This document shows positions 22,800-36,282 of a stretch of 64,000 nt of DNA, piece after piece; position 1 is the stretch's first letter; each line of letters starts with the position of its first letter. The stretch comes from Parapristionchus giblindavisi (taxonomy: Eukaryota > Nematoda > Chromadorea > Rhabditida > Diplogasteridae). Location of the stretch: contig CALSFV010000025.1 in NCBI GenBank assembly GCA_943737045.1, forward strand, positions 496,001 to 560,000, read 5' to 3'. A program made the translations under genes and the position numbers. Under the pieces are notes generated by a model, which made no database searches, was not told where the DNA came from, and saw only the letters and a list, made by a program, of their open reading frames with translations.

Positions 22800-23825
22800 G
22801 CTATTTAGAGCCCAGATCGACGTGTTCTTACCGAAAAAAAAATCTGAAAAATATATTAAAATATAAAATAAAATATAAATATATATATAACGTGATGTAA
22901 TTATTATACACGAATAATTATTAAGTTATTCGCCGTTACCATTACCATTACGAGATGGAGCCATTCACTCTACAAAACAATCGACGCCAACTTTCTTAGC
23001 GATGCAACGATCAAGAAACGGAACGCCATACACATCTGAGCTCGCATCACTTGGTCTCTAGATAAATGTATTATACATCGACAAAATTCAACTCGAGCGA
23101 TGAATTGTTAATGGGATCATTTATATGAGGAGAGTGAAACACATTTCAAAAGATTCTACGTTTATTGTAGAATAACTAAGCAAATAAAGTTTTCAACATG
23201 GCCATGATAGAATCAATCAATACAATTAATTAGGAGATCATCAGATCATCATGGAGAACTGTCATTAACGTGATTATCAACATATATATTTGATGGAATA
23301 AATAAATAAATATATTGATTACTAGAAAATAAAAATTGCTTTTTAACTTTTTTCTGGAATATTTAAATGCTAAAATTGGTTAATGCTCTTTCACGAGTTA
23401 ACTAAAATTTCACGATTTTCAGACCCTGAATTCACTATTTCACGAAATTTTCTTTGCACGGACCACTCTGTTCCGCCGCTTTTTACGTTGTACGACGAGA
23501 GATATAAAATAGTATTCAATTAAATTTGGATTTCATATTTAAATAAATTTTTAACTAGATTATTTTATAATATTATAAATACATTGTTTTTTTTCAATCC
23601 TGGATAGTATGCGAGTGATACATGCAGAGACAAAAGATCAAAGATCATGATTTTTTTTTCAGATTGGAACATGAACATATTATGCATATAAGAAATTGGA
23701 AGCTGTAGGGTTACGATAGATTACGCTAGGTCAAAGGGTTGGTCATATTTATGATAGTTATGACTGTTACAATTTGAAAGCGGACAGATTCGTAATGGAA
23801 AACCGTCACGACTTGTTTACTTAGT
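22800..23825. other. AT-rich spacer between blocks A' and B'
   Basis: No coding exon recognised; in particular no RFC2 Walker A exon on the minus strand. Confidence 0.5.
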
Positions 23826-23867
23826 CACCGAAATACGAGCAATATGTGGGTGGATAAAGAAATTAGA

Positions 23868-24126
23868 CGACGTATATTGTAGTCGACGTATACTGTAATC
23901 GACGGATACTGTAGTCGATGGATACTGTAGTCGATGGATACTATAATCGACGGATACTGTAGTCGATGGATACTATAATCGACGGATACTGTAGTCGATG
24001 GATACTGTAGTCGATGGATACTGTAGTCGATGGATACTATAATCGACGGATACTGTAGTCGATGGATACTGTAGTCGATGGATACTGTAGTCGATGGATA
24101 CTATAATCGACGGATACTGTAGTCGA
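23868..24126. repeat. 16-bp satellite, about 16 units
   Basis: Units alternate CGATGGATACTGTAGT, CGATGGATACTATAAT and CGACGGATACTGTAGT. Longer version of the array at 3350. Confidence 0.95.
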
Positions 24127-24549
24127 TAACATTAGCTTCTGTGAGTGCAAAATGTGTTCTAATTTATCGCCATTGACATATTCGAACTGCAATGACAAAA
24201 GTTACATTCTGCCTACTCAAGAAAGACCCTTGTTCCTTGTATTTCCCTCTTGCTCTTCTTCTCTCACAAGGTCAGTAGAGTAGATCACTCGCCCTTCCCT
24301 GTCTATCTCCCAGTCAATCAATAGTCATCGATTGGTCCCTTCCTTCCTTCCCATCTCCTCTTTTCACTCCTTTTCTCCGTTTTATACTATCCTCGTTTTA
24401 TTACCCCGCTTCATTACACGTTGTTTATTTTTTAGATATTTACATAATTACTTTTTTAAAAATATTTTATCAGTTTTATAGGCACATCCCGAGCTCATTT
24501 GAATCTCTCCGCTCAGACCACACTCTCTCGCTTTCTTTGTCTTCGAGAA

Positions 24550-24950
24550 AGCGTTGCCTCTCTCTCTCTCTCTCTCTCTCTCTGCTTCTCCCTCTCTGCC
24601 TCTACCTCTCTACCTCTACCTCTCTACATCTACCTCTCTACCTCTACCTCTCTACATCTACCTCTCTACCTCCACCTCTCTACCTCTACCTCTCTACATC
24701 TACCTCTCTACATCTACCTCTCTACCTCCACCTCTCTACCTCTACCTCTCCCTCTACCTCTCTACCTCCACCTCTCTACCTCTACCTCTCCCTCTACCTC
24801 TCTACCTCTACCTCTCTACCTCTCCCTCTCTACCTCTCCCTCTCTACCTCTCCCTCTCTACCTCTCCCTCTCCCTCTCTACCTCTCCCTCTCTACCTCTA
24901 CCTCTCTACCTCTCCCTCTCTACCTCTACCTCTCTATCCCTACCTCTCTC
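24550..24950. repeat. 400-bp CTCTACCTCTAC-type pyrimidine tract
   Basis: Almost pure C/T with sparse A, built from CTCTACCT/CTCTCCCT units. The long Leu/Ser/Thr/Pro open frames over it are low-complexity artefacts. Such homopyrimidine mirror tracts can adopt triplex DNA. Confidence 0.95.
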
Positions 24951-26032
24951 TACATGCAATACGAGAGACCTTTGACCTCACTTTGTCTAACTTCACATTT
25001 CTATAACGATTCCCTTCTTCATCTTCTTCTCTAGGGTTCCCAGTCTATCTCTCAATCAATCAATAATCATTGATTGGTCCCTTCCTTCCCTCCCAACATC
25101 ACTTCTCTCCTTCTCTTTTCACTGTTTTTAGACACGTCGTTTCACTACAACTTTTCGTCTCTTTTTATCTATTTACATCCCTCTCTACCTTTGCCTCTGC
25201 CTCTCCCTCTCTACCTCTCTCTATATACAACTATATACCATAGGCCTCTTTGTCTTCACATTTCCATTTCGTCGTTGTTGTTCACCTCCGCACTCCAATT
25301 TGCATATGATCATCTAATTATGATTTACTGCGTCTTCTCATTCCTGTCTCATCCGTTATCTCCCGTACCAGTATTTCACATTACTCCCTATTTTTGAAGT
25401 TGATCCATGATCTTTACATTGTGGTTGCTCGTCTCTCCCCTTAGATCGCATTTCCACTTTTCAATTGATTATCTTTTATTCCCATCAATTTTCTGTTTTT
25501 CCAGGAAAAACCACTCGTAGATGACAACATCCAAAAGGAGTTCATCCTCAATCTCTTGCTGTAGGAATCCCTTCAGATCAACAGCTTCTCATCTTCGCTG
25601 GTAGGTAGCGATTTCTTTTTCTTTTTTTTCTTTCGAAGACTCTTTTTGTGATTTTTGATCCGAGAGTGATTGATCTTTGATCTTTGATCTTGAAGATCTT
25701 TATAATTGTTCTCTTCATCGCTCACTCATGTTTTGTTGGCAGAGAACAAGGAGTCAACGTTGAATCGATGATATTTTGTCATTCTTCAGGTCGACTATGA
25801 TCTATATGGACCGGCCAACGACTGAAGAAGTTCGTCGAAGTTCTGCGGCAGTGAGACGCCACGCCAATCTTCCGTGATGTCCTCATCAGTGACGAGGCTT
25901 CGATGTCAGGCCAAATATACCATGTATGCTCCGGGTTCGATTTTCCCTTGAATTACTTTACTATTATCTTGTCTTTTGTTCAAGTGTCGATGAAAAGATC
26001 ATAAAACGACGAGAGAGCGCGTAAAAAGAGTG

Positions 26033-26137
26033 TTAAAGTAACGTCTCGAGCTAATTTGAAACTCTCCGCTCTTACCACATTCGCTCACTTTCTTTCTCTG
26101 CGGGAGAGCATTTCAAATTAGCTTGGGGGTCCTTTAA
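26033..26137. mobile_element. TTAA hairpin MITE (CTAATTTGAA family)
   Basis: TTAA at both ends; arms GAGCTAATTTGAAACTCTCC and complement around a CTTTCTTTCTCTGCGGGAGAG core. Confidence 0.82.
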
Positions 26138-26591
26138 ATATTTTTCGTTTCGAAAGAATGGATTATTTAGAATACGCTGTGATTCTGAAAGTCAAGAGAG
26201 AGAAAAACTATTGTCTCCTTTTTTATCTCTAAAGTGTATGAACAGAAAAGATCGTTGACTAACAAGATTGTAATTGTAAAACTTGTAACACAGGATTATT
26301 TATGTGATCATCGTTGATTACATATCTTGATCAACTATATCGTCTTCATGGATGGATTCTCGATGGTCGTCGAATGAAATGCGAGGACTACGCTCGCTTC
26401 TGCCCTCATCCACTCTTCTAGCGGAGCTCTTTTTTCAGGAAGAATAAAGATTTTGGGGATGTTAATGTTTGAAATCGGTGTCCAAGCCCGCGAAGTAAAA
26501 TGGGCGGAACAAGAATCGGTATTTATGTTGGGTCCACTCGAAAGGGGCGGAGCTATGCATCGGCATATAAGTAGGGAAGTGCGTGAGTATA

Positions 26592-27182
26592 CCGTCAAAA
26601 CGAAAAAAAGTGAAACATTTGTCAAATAATTTGACAAAATTTGACAAAAGTTCACAAGATTTTGAAAATTTTGAATCATGATATCTAAACGCGGTTACTA
26701 GTTTTTTAATAGACAATAGGGTATTTGAGCATGACTGGGCTTACCTAATTGACCTATGAAGAAAAAAATTTTAAATGAACCACTGTGAACGCTGTTTTGT
26801 GAAACTGGTATACGGTATGATTTTCTACAGTATACCCGTTTTGCAGCCTGATCTATGAAATGATCCAAAAAGTGCACATTCGCTATAGGAAGTCAGGTAA
26901 TGTTAGATATATCTATGATTAGACGAAAAAAGCGCGATGGCAGCAGTTTTACAGTAAGATTCTACAGTATGCTACAGTATACCAATTATGCTCCGCAACG
27001 CTCCTGATTATTTTTTTCACTTTTGTCGTGCTTATCTGGATTTGGCAAACACATCTACAAAACAAATCTGAGATAATACTTCATCAAGATCATGAAAAAT
27101 GCTAAAAATGGGAATCTTGTGAACTTTTGTCAAATTTTGTCAAATTATTTGACAAATGTTTCACTTTTTTTCGTTTTGACGG
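26592..27182. mobile_element. TA-flanked MITE (CCGTCAAAACG ends)
   Basis: 591 bp; inverted ends CCGTCAAAACGAAAAAAAGT / ACTTTTTTTCGTTTTGACGG, more than 70 bp long, flanked by TA. The matching place in block B (5431-5447) reads GTGAGTATATGTAGACC without the element. Confidence 0.9.
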
Positions 27183-27721
27183 TATGTAGACCATTTGATA
27201 TTACACTAAATAGGGACCCATGGTCTAGTGGGTAAGAGGTCGGACAGTCAATCCAACCGGTTGGTCGGCATAAAAGTTCGAATCCCCGCCAATGATTTGC
27301 ATTGGATATTCAGTCTAGATTATACGAAACTCTTTTTGCCATCTTTTTCCTTGAATAATTTCCGATCCCATTATTTACGCTAATTGTAAGACCAAGTTTG
27401 TGACAATCTCTCATCGGATGTCCATATGAATCGTGAACTAACTTTATTCATTAAAGGTATTATAATAGTCTAAAAGGCTGTTTGTATTCAATTTACTTTC
27501 GATGAGTTTCAATGTTTTCTCGTGCAGGCACGATAAATGACCATTACGGTAAGATGATAAAATAGTAAATACTAGATAGAGTATTTTAAAGAGAAAGTGG
27601 ATGGAGGGCGAAGCATACGTGATAGATGCCACTATATTTCTACTTCTTCGGTCTTACGTCAAGCATCTACAGTTTACATCTTCTCGTTTAATTCATTTAA
27701 CATTTGTTTCGATGGAATAAT

Positions 27722-28004
27722 TTATTCGTTTGGTGCTTCCACTACCTCTTTTTCTTCTCCATTCACTACAGCTTTCAGAGGTACTGCAAATGGAGCTTTT
27801 GGATCACTCTCCTGCATTGGAACCAATGACCATTTAATGACCGCTTTATCCTGTAAAAGATCAAAGATCATCATATTCATGGATCAAAGATCAATCTCTA
27901 GCATCTTTAGGAGGATCTGGTTATTCGATAGAAGTGGATCGCTTTTAATCAATGAATCCATTCACGGGATTGGACGGCCAAAACTACTTCTTCGAAGTCT
28001 TTAC
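27722..28004 (-). pseudogene. C-terminal exons of an unrecognised gene
   Basis: Minus strand. Exon 27850-27722 reads DKAVIKWSLVPMQESDPKAP, then AVPLKAVVNGEEKEVVEAPN and a stop, 42 residues, behind a TTTTACAG acceptor. A possible short upstream exon, 28004-27988 (KDFEE), has a poly-T CAG acceptor and joins in phase. No further 5' exons found up to 28.7 kb. I do not recognise the family. The twin in block B keeps only the last 17 codons. Confidence 0.4.
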
Positions 28005-28261
28005 CTGAAAAAAAAAACAATAATGAGAAGATTAAAGACTAATGAATTTTTCTTAAATAATACTAATTACTTTTTTAAAATATGACAAAGAAATACAGCA
28101 TGAATGCATTAGGGGACACATAAAATACAATACAAGAACGAGGTAATATTGTTAAATTAACAAAAGACATAGTCGTATGAGAAATCTTGCAATTACGAAA
28201 ACATTTTACATTGGAATTGACATTGACATTGTCAATTAAACAACTTTATCAGATAGTTAAT

Positions 28262-28350
28262 GGGTGTTTCGAAGCTGGGTTTTCATGAGATCTCTCCATT
28301 CCGAGCGATTGTGACACGCACCTTGAATGTATTGAGGAATACCTTTTGAG
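28262..28350 (-). pseudogene. Possible retrotransposon tail fragment
   Basis: Minus strand reads GIPQYIQGACHNRSEWRDLM followed by a stop about ten codons later. The pattern resembles the end of nematode non-LTR retrotransposon ORFs (ACHNR.EWR.L), but the stretch is short. Confidence 0.35.
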
Positions 28351-28789
28351 ATTTGGACTAATTATATGGTTAAATTAAGACAAGAATTAACTAATCTGTT
28401 CGAAATAAAGTTTAATAATTGTTTGGATTTACACTAATGTTTGAAAAGTTGGAATTTGATTCTACGAGAGCAGTTTCTATTATACGAAAATTATAAATAT
28501 TAAAAATTAATTAATTTTAAAATTTTTGTTCACTCAATTCGTATAGTTATTCCCGCCCTTCACCCTTGTGAAGAGTGGTTGCATATGGGGTTGTGCGCGC
28601 GCGATCACCCTCTGCGACTCTGCCCATCGATCTCCTCTTATCGTGTGACCGTTCTATCACTGATCTAACACGGACATCCTTTATTTGAAACAACATTTGT
28701 GCTCATACATGTCTAAAGATCAAAGATCAACCTTTTCAAAAATCAATACTGAGAGGTTTCAGATGATCTTTCCACTTTCACAATGGGTG

Positions 28790-28955
28790 ATGTACTGTAG
28801 GCAATTTTTCACTAACTCCGGCACACAATGCACCGGTATAGTATACGTAGACTACAGTATACGGTGACTACAATATCCCTCGACTACAGTATCCGTGACT
28901 AGAGTATCCGTCGATTACAGTATACGACGTCTACAGTATACATCGACTAATTTGT
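28790..28955. repeat. Degenerate CTACAGTATCCG satellite, reversed
   Basis: Units such as CGACTACAGTATCCGTGACT, the reverse-strand form of the 16-bp satellites at 3350 and 23868, followed by the reversed flank CATCCACATACAGCTTG. Confidence 0.8.
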
Positions 28956-29094
28956 TTATCCATCCACATACAGCTTGTTTTTCGGTGAGAGAGTAAATAA
29001 GTCGTGACGACCCTGTTGTATCTATCGTCCATTTCCGCATCTCTTGCATTTATTCTGCTAACATTGTAATCTTTAAGAGAGATGGCCGTTAAGA

Positions 29095-31020
29095 CTCGAC
29101 CACCCCCCGGACACGTGCGCTAGCAATGGGAACTGGGGGTCCATACTTGGGTGTTAGGAGTGTCACCGTCCCTTATTACACAAAACAGCAGAAATTTCCT
29201 GTTTGTGCCCTCAGGCTATTTAAAAAAAACAATTTTAATAAAAAAACGTTAAAAAATCATAATTTTTCAAATTGTTGAGATGAAGTATAAATATCATTTG
29301 CGATGCGTCTAGGGTGCACAGAGGTTGCTAATACACTGTTAGCATCGAATGTGCGTTGATTCCTAAACCACTTTTTTGACTCAAAATTTTGGTTTTTTCG
29401 GACAAATTAACCCTTGTTATAGATTGCTGCAAAGATTTCCGACCAGGTATTGTAGCCTAAGCAATTCTGCATTGATTTCACTTAAAACCGGGTTCTTCCC
29501 GTTAGACCATCTTGCCGAAATTTTCGTTCGAATTTCCGTCATCGATGGTTTTCCCGAACAAATGTATTTTCCAAACGTATTTTCCAAACGAATGGTGCGG
29601 AATTGTGCTCTACATAAAGTTTCGAGGTGAGACCAGTAAAATGACACAAGAAGCCCATCACTTGGATCAATTTGAAAATTTCGATTTTCATGACCCGGGG
29701 GTCATGGTCTGAAAATTTCAAAATTTCTCAAGTTTGAAATGTTTTCATTTATGTGGCTTATTGTGAAGTACTAATGATGTGAATAATATTCAATCAATGC
29801 TCAATGGCTGATCTATATTTTCAACCATTTTTTTCGAAATTTTTCTTTCTAAATGAATGCGAAAAATCGGAATTGCGTTTGAATAAGTTTCCAACTTGCT
29901 TTCTGTAACATTCTCTCAAAGTACTTTGCAATGTACATTATCAATATGCAAATCGTTTAATTTCGAAAATTCAAAAAATTCAATTTGAGTGCCTACTTTC
30001 ACGGAAAATTTCTGAAATATTGCAGTTTTTCGACTCGAATGCTGTGACAATGAGCAAATGACAATGACAATGTGAAGTTTCACGATGAGTAAACATAGTA
30101 GAACTGAAATCCCGGTATTCGGCTCACTTTTGAAAAATCGATTTCCATGACCCCGGGGTCATGGCAAAAAAAAAGAATTTTCGAAATTGAACGATTTTCA
30201 TATTGATTATGTACATTGTAAAGTACTATGACAGAATGTTACAGAAAGTAAGTTGGAAACTGATTCAAGCACAATTCTGATTTTTCGCACGCAATCAGAA
30301 TGAATATTCTCGAAAAAATGGTTGAAAATATAGATCAGCCATTGAGCATTGGTTGAATATTATTCGCATCATTAGTACTTCACAATAAGCCACATAAATT
30401 AAAACATTTCAAACTTGAGAAATTTTGAAATTTTCAGACCATGACCCCCGGGTCATGAAAATCGAAATTTTCAAATTGATTCTTCTTGTGTCATTTTACT
30501 GGTCTCACCTCGAAACTTTATGTAGAGCACAATTCCGCACCAATCGTTTGGAAAATACGTTTGGAAAATACATTTGTTCGGGAAAACCATCGATTACGGA
30601 AATTCGAACGAAAATTTCGGCAAGATGGTCTAACGGGAAGAACCCGGTTTTAAGTGAAATCAATTCAGAATTGCTTAGGCTACAATACCTGGTCGGAAAT
30701 CTTGCGATAATTTGTCCGAAAAAACCAAAATTTTGAGTCAAAAAAGTGGTTTAGGAATCAACGCACATTCGATGCTAACAGTGTATTAGCAACCTCTGTG
30801 CACCCTAGACGCATCGCAAATGATATTTAGAGTTCATCTCAACAATTTGAAAAATTATGATTTTTTTAACGTTTTTTACTAAAATTATTTTTTTTAATAG
30901 CCTGAGGGCACAAACAGGAAATTTCAGCTGTTTTGTGTAATAAGGGCCGGTGACACTCCTAACACCCAAGTATGGACCCCCAGTTCTCATTGCTAGCGCA
31001 CGTGTCCGGGGGTGGTCGAA
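29095..31020. mobile_element. About 1.9-kb foldback element with arms near 900 bp
   Basis: The left arm from CGACCACCCCCCGGACACG and the right arm ending CGTGTCCGGGGGTGGTCG are reverse complements almost to the centre near 30.06 kb. Arms include the self-complementary CATGACCCGGGGGTCATG. Open frames inside are mirror images of each other and look non-coding. Probably a non-autonomous foldback transposon. Confidence 0.85.
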
Positions 31021-31094
31021 TATGATCAAGTCTTAGGGAACATGTCTCTTAAAATACATGTCTGTCTGTCTAATGAGACGTCCCTTGTTCGAAC

Positions 31095-34000
31095 TAATAG
31101 TTTAGGACTATGGATCATGATCATATTTATCCTTCATAACTAACGTAATCTATCACCTTTTCATCTCTGTTCCTTGCTTTCACATTGAATGGATTTGGAT
31201 TATTTTCACATGGAATTGCACATGTGCGCAATATTGATTACTTGACTGCAATCGGTTCTACCGCATTCAAAGCTTCCAATAAAGTCTCGCGTGGTAATTC
31301 CTGAAGGGATACTATACATTTTCGAATAATCTATGTATCTTCTATTAAAAGGAAATTCAGCGCTTAAGAAAAACTATCGTAAATTGTTCGCCAATTGCTT
31401 GAAAAATTATGGAAAGCGGTCAAAGATCAAACTTGATAGAGTAAACAATGAAAAGTGAGCTTCAGCTTCCATGAACATCTGATCCAGAATGTATGAGTCG
31501 TCCAATCAGTTCGGACAAGAGGTTGATAAGCAACCGATCACGGAGGGCTGCAGTATCTTAAAAGGAGTTGAACAATTTACAGGAGCAGATTATGGTAGAT
31601 TTTGTACAGTATCCAGAGAATATATCACAGTATGTGTGAAATGTTATATTGTACCTTGAATCTTTGATCTTTGATCTATGTATTTTGATCTTTGTCCAAA
31701 ATTTTTCAAACAATTGTCGAAAATTACGGCTTTCTATGGTATTTATTAGTTGTTGAATTACACTTCTTATTTTCTTTTAGATACAATAGTTTCGCGCATG
31801 CACAATTGAATGATAAGTATTATCTGTGGACAGACACCACTTGCCACTAGCATCATTTTGGCCCTTAGAACGGGTCCTTAGCACATCTAGAAGCTGAATT
31901 TCAATTTTGGTGCTCAAATTCGCAACACCGCTACAGCTTGAAATCGGAGTCAGAGCAATTCGGATTTTTTGCCTGTGCAGCTCTAATAGATGCCTCCACT
32001 CTCATTATGTTTCAGAAGAACATGACATTTCACTTAAGAAATATAAATTTTCAAATAAGGTACTTTAATTCCGCCATAACTGCACAGCAATGACGTAATT
32101 TAATTACACCAATACGTCATTGTTATATTCTTTGATAAATTCTGTGCATTGACTCAAAAGATCAGCTTGAAAATTGATCTTCTAGTTCACGATCTACATA
32201 TTTATACTCACTTAATCCCTTATTTACATACCGATGCATAGCTCCACCCCTTTCTAATGAACCCTACATAAACATACCGATTTTAGCTCCGCCCATTTAA
32301 CTTCGCGGGCATGGACACCGATGCGAACTCTAACACACCCAAACATCTTTATATTTTTACGAAAGAAAGAAGAACCATTGAGCCAGAAATTAGGAGATAG
32401 AAATTAGGAGAGAGACAGTTAACTTTTGATTCAGAAAAGCAATCAAGCTGATCTTTTGAATCAATGCACAGAATTTATCAAGGAATATAACAATGACGTA
32501 TTGGTTTAATTAAATTAGTTTACTGTTGCGTGGTGATGACGCAATCGAAGTACCTTTTTTCGATAGATTATAGTAGTCACAGCTCTTCCTTCGCCCTCTG
32601 GGGATGAAAAACATTTTTTTTTGGAAGGACAGAGTTTGAGATTTCTCCGCAGGCAGCTTTGCAATATCATCATCAAATAACAAGATTGATATGGAAAGGC
32701 AGATATAGCAACAGAAGGAGATAGGTAGATAAACGAAATTCGAACAAGAACATGAATTAACTAGGAAGACGCCAATATAGGAAAAGATTATCATTATAAT
32801 AATAATAATAATAATAATATTTTATCGATTCTTGAGCAAGAGAAAGTAACAAATATTCTGTAAATAATAAATATCGAATAAAATATGAAGAACGACGAAA
32901 ATGCTGCGATATCTAGATCACAGCTGTGATACTATTACGAAAAACTGCGGGGTTGGGCGAATTTACAATAGATAAATCAAGAGTATTCCATTTATTAACT
33001 ACTCTATTTGACAAAAAACATCTAAATCTACGACTGGAAATCCTATGAAAGAGTAGCTTTTGGGGGTGTCCACGGTTTCTGTGGAGTGAATTGGAGAAAA
33101 TGAACATTTTGCGGGGGTCGATATCGATAAAACCGTTAATGATCTTAAAGGTTGTGGTCAGATCAATGATGTCTCTACGGGTTGAGAGGGATTGAAGGTC
33201 GAGAAGGGACAGCCTGTGAGGATAGTCGATGTACGGGATACCACATCTACGAAGAACGATTCTGGAATAAGTTTTAAGGACAGATTCAACATGCAGTTGC
33301 AATGACGAGGACGACGGGGACCAAAGTTCACTACAGTACTCGAGCAAGGGACGGACATAGGTACAGAATAGACGACTGTGTAAAGATAATTATGAAAACT
33401 AAATAATCTAATATGTATATGATTCCTTTGAGCACATGAAACAGTTCTTATCTTTATTATTTTATGAATATTTTGGTAAATTGTTTGTCTTGATATTGTC
33501 TTTGCATATGCATAACTTCCCAAATATTTTTATTACCATTGGTGCAGGAAAGTCTAATAGAGAAAACATCCTGTCGATTCGTGGACAAGTTAAAGAAAAT
33601 CGAGAAGAACTGTTATAGGGAAGAAAGTTCTAATCATAATCCACACATGCCGCACCAGAGATGAAGAATTGATCGTACGAGGCTGTAGTATCCGTTAACA
33701 ACGACCATTGACCCATAGCGCAGTAGATCACACGCTCCTTCACTTGGCTATTAAAGATATAGTGTGGAACGTCCCGAAGAAGACGCGCCCTGAAATCGTA
33801 TTTTTAAGTTTTTTTTCTCACTATTTTAAAGAGATATTCGAAGCTAATTTGACTTTCCGCTCTGGTTATACTCTCTCGTAGACAAAGAATGCGAGAGAAT
33901 GGGGCAGAGCGGAGAGCTTCAAATTAGCTTGGGGTGTCAATTCATCTGGGAGCTCAGACGATTTTTTCTCAACTGAATTCCTTTGGTTTAGCTGATTCTC

Positions 34001-35130
34001 TCCAGAGTGGAAATTTTCATTCATTGAGTAGAGATATTCGTATGTCAAGTTTAAAGATTGAGTCCTTGCTAGGATATCCGCACTTTTTTTTAAAATTCAA
34101 GAAATGTGTAATGAGTAAGAACATTGCGCTATGGGATAGATGAAAACTTCTCACAAACCACTTGGCATTCGCAAAAGAGAGATATGGTCGATTAGCATGA
34201 ACATTCGCGGATCTCCAAAAGTTTGTCTGACTAAACAACAACGAGAAGTCCCAATAAAAATGTGCAGCAAAGCCATAACTAACTAGTGCTTATTTTTGGA
34301 AATAGCAGTACGTCCTTTGCAGCATCTCAAGAAAATATTTACTAAAAAGTGGCATATTTTGAGCTCCTTTTTGACAGCCCTCTAGCTCTATTTCTTCCAC
34401 TTATGTGACCCATTTTCTGATTTAACCACCTTGGGACACTTCAAATATTACATACCACAGAGTGGGAATACCGGAGTTGATCAGATTGAACTCACGATAG
34501 CCATCTTGAGGGAGCTATGCAAGGAGGCATTGCATTAGTCCGATCAATAGCAGTGGGATTGGTATAGCCAGTCTGGGCAGCGATGACACGCAATGATTGG
34601 CACGGACAGATTGTTGCTAGAATGAATCAATAATTTCTTATGCTTTATCTTCATCTTCGCCTTCGATATGCTAATTTATGTCACAAATAATATAAATAAT
34701 GATACGTACAAGGCTGGGGTGTGCGGACGCAGCTGCCCGTTTTGAAGTAGTGATAGGTTCCTTGGAAGACGTAAAGCCATGAGCCAATGTCGGCATCCCA
34801 AATCATTTGAGTATTCACTTCGTTCTCGAACAGAATATGAGAGCCGTTGTGAAGAATTGCACTGAAATGATACAAGAGAATAGTTTCGATGAATTTTCAT
34901 TCTCAATCACATGACATTTTGTATGGCTTTTGTATTTAAAAAAAATAACAATTTTTAAGTAATCGATAATGAAAAGAACTCACTCAAACACTACACGATT
35001 ATCTCCAACAGGTCGTCTTCCACAAGAGGGAGTACCGGTGGTTGACGATGGGTCCATAGGCAGTCCTCCACAGTATCCAGATTCGTATGTAGCGTTGACG
35101 GCAATCGACGGTTTCTCTGTGGGGATCTAC
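31095..35130 (-). repeat. Segmental duplication block S' (inverted copy of 7232-11312)
   Basis: Carries PAN-like copy 3 (most of it), the inverted reverse-transcriptase tail (33347-32913), the TTAA hairpin 33826-33943 and the MITE at about 32100-32517. Confidence 0.92.
32787..33407 (-). mobile_element. Truncated non-LTR retrotransposon, inverted twin of 8940-9560
   Basis: The minus-strand open frame 33347-32913 is the same 144-codon reverse-transcriptase tail as at 9007-9441, with a (TAA)n end at 32797-32820. Shared by both blocks, so the insertion predates the duplication. Confidence 0.88.
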
Positions 35131-36120
35131 ATGATTTTGGACAAAGTAGCAATAGCGGAAAAAAATGAATATTCTCGCGTTTGCCCTCTCTTACGTTCCT
35201 CTTTATTTTCATAACGTTTGCTATTTATGAGTGTCGTATGGCGTACAGAGACTTATCCCTTTTTTAGTTTATTTCAATTCAATTTATCATATCAGGCATT
35301 AATGCTCAGATGGGGGTGAGTCGGTGGTATTAATCGCGGGATGCATTCCACCAGTTTACGCCAATGTTTTTGGCTGCGAATAAATACGTGGAATGATCTA
35401 ACTATAAACGCTCCAGCTATACTCTCTCTATTGTGCTTGTCTACGTGAGAGTGGGGCCAGGGCAGAAGGACACAAACGATAGCTACGCTATGATGAATTC
35501 TATAGATATTTTAATGGCACCCACAGAAAAAAAATCTCGTATCTATAAACGAAATCCTTTCCTTATAGATAAGGAAATTCTACCCGAATTAGGGAAGAAT
35601 TCCTCAATGAAACGTTGCTAGGAAATTTTTCTCTGTTTATGACTCGTCTATTCCATCAAGAGAAGAGGACCAACAGTTGAATCCCCTCCTGGTAGACTTT
35701 GGAAAGTCAGGAGCGGTATATCCGTATTGTCAAGCAGGCCGTTTGGACGAGTAACGTCAAGTTTTCTTGGGTTATTTTACTATTCTAATCAACTTTCATA
35801 TGCTGACGTTTTCTTGAATGTAGAAGAATTCTCTCAGAGACGAAAGGATAGATCTTGTGGATAAGAAGATTCCCCCTGTTTTGGCCCCCTCTTCATTTAA
35901 TGTGCTGATAGGATAAATAATTGAATTGAAGTAATGACACCCAAAACATTATACGCAGACGGTATAAAATCATCATAAGGAATAATTGAAACATACTTGA
36001 ACATCCACTTTCTGTCCTCACCAAGATATTTCTCGGTGGTGCACATTGAAAATTCATATTTGCATTTGCCCCGAGTATTGCACAACGATTAACGGTCGAA
36101 TTGAATATGACGGCCTCACA
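33630..36120 (-). pseudogene. PAN/Apple-like secreted protein gene, copy 3 (no first exon, lost acceptor)
   Basis: Minus-strand exons: 36120-35997, 35116-34984, 34861-34710, 34616-34496 and 33789-33630, same borders and lengths as copy 1. The four downstream exons are open and in phase. Upstream, the CAG acceptor of the 36120 exon is missing (TTTTTTGTGAGG), and no first exon exists: block similarity stops inside a MITE at 36282. The gene therefore cannot be spliced as its relatives are. Confidence 0.68.
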
Positions 36121-36282
36121 AAAAATATGATGATAATGTAGAGTTAGAAAGGCCTGAAAAGATTAGGGAATAAACAACGATTTTTTTCGCATCTTGGGGA
36201 GTGGCGTGGACGCTCTGGTATTTCAAAACTTGAAGTCAACAACCACTTGCACTTTAAATAGAATTGTAAGTCTACTTTATGA

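Larger units (their letters stand above)
23826..27776 (+). repeat. Segmental duplication block B' (direct copy of 3290-6312)
   Basis: See block B. It additionally carries 24550-24950 of expanded pyrimidine repeat, about 700 bp (25680-26390) absent from B, and the TA element 26592-27182. Confidence 0.9.

Noticed and set aside
24499..25034. Three overlapping long open frames rich in Leu, Ser, Thr and Pro
   Set aside because: They are translations of one CTCTACCT low-complexity tract in three frames; no domain or splice context.
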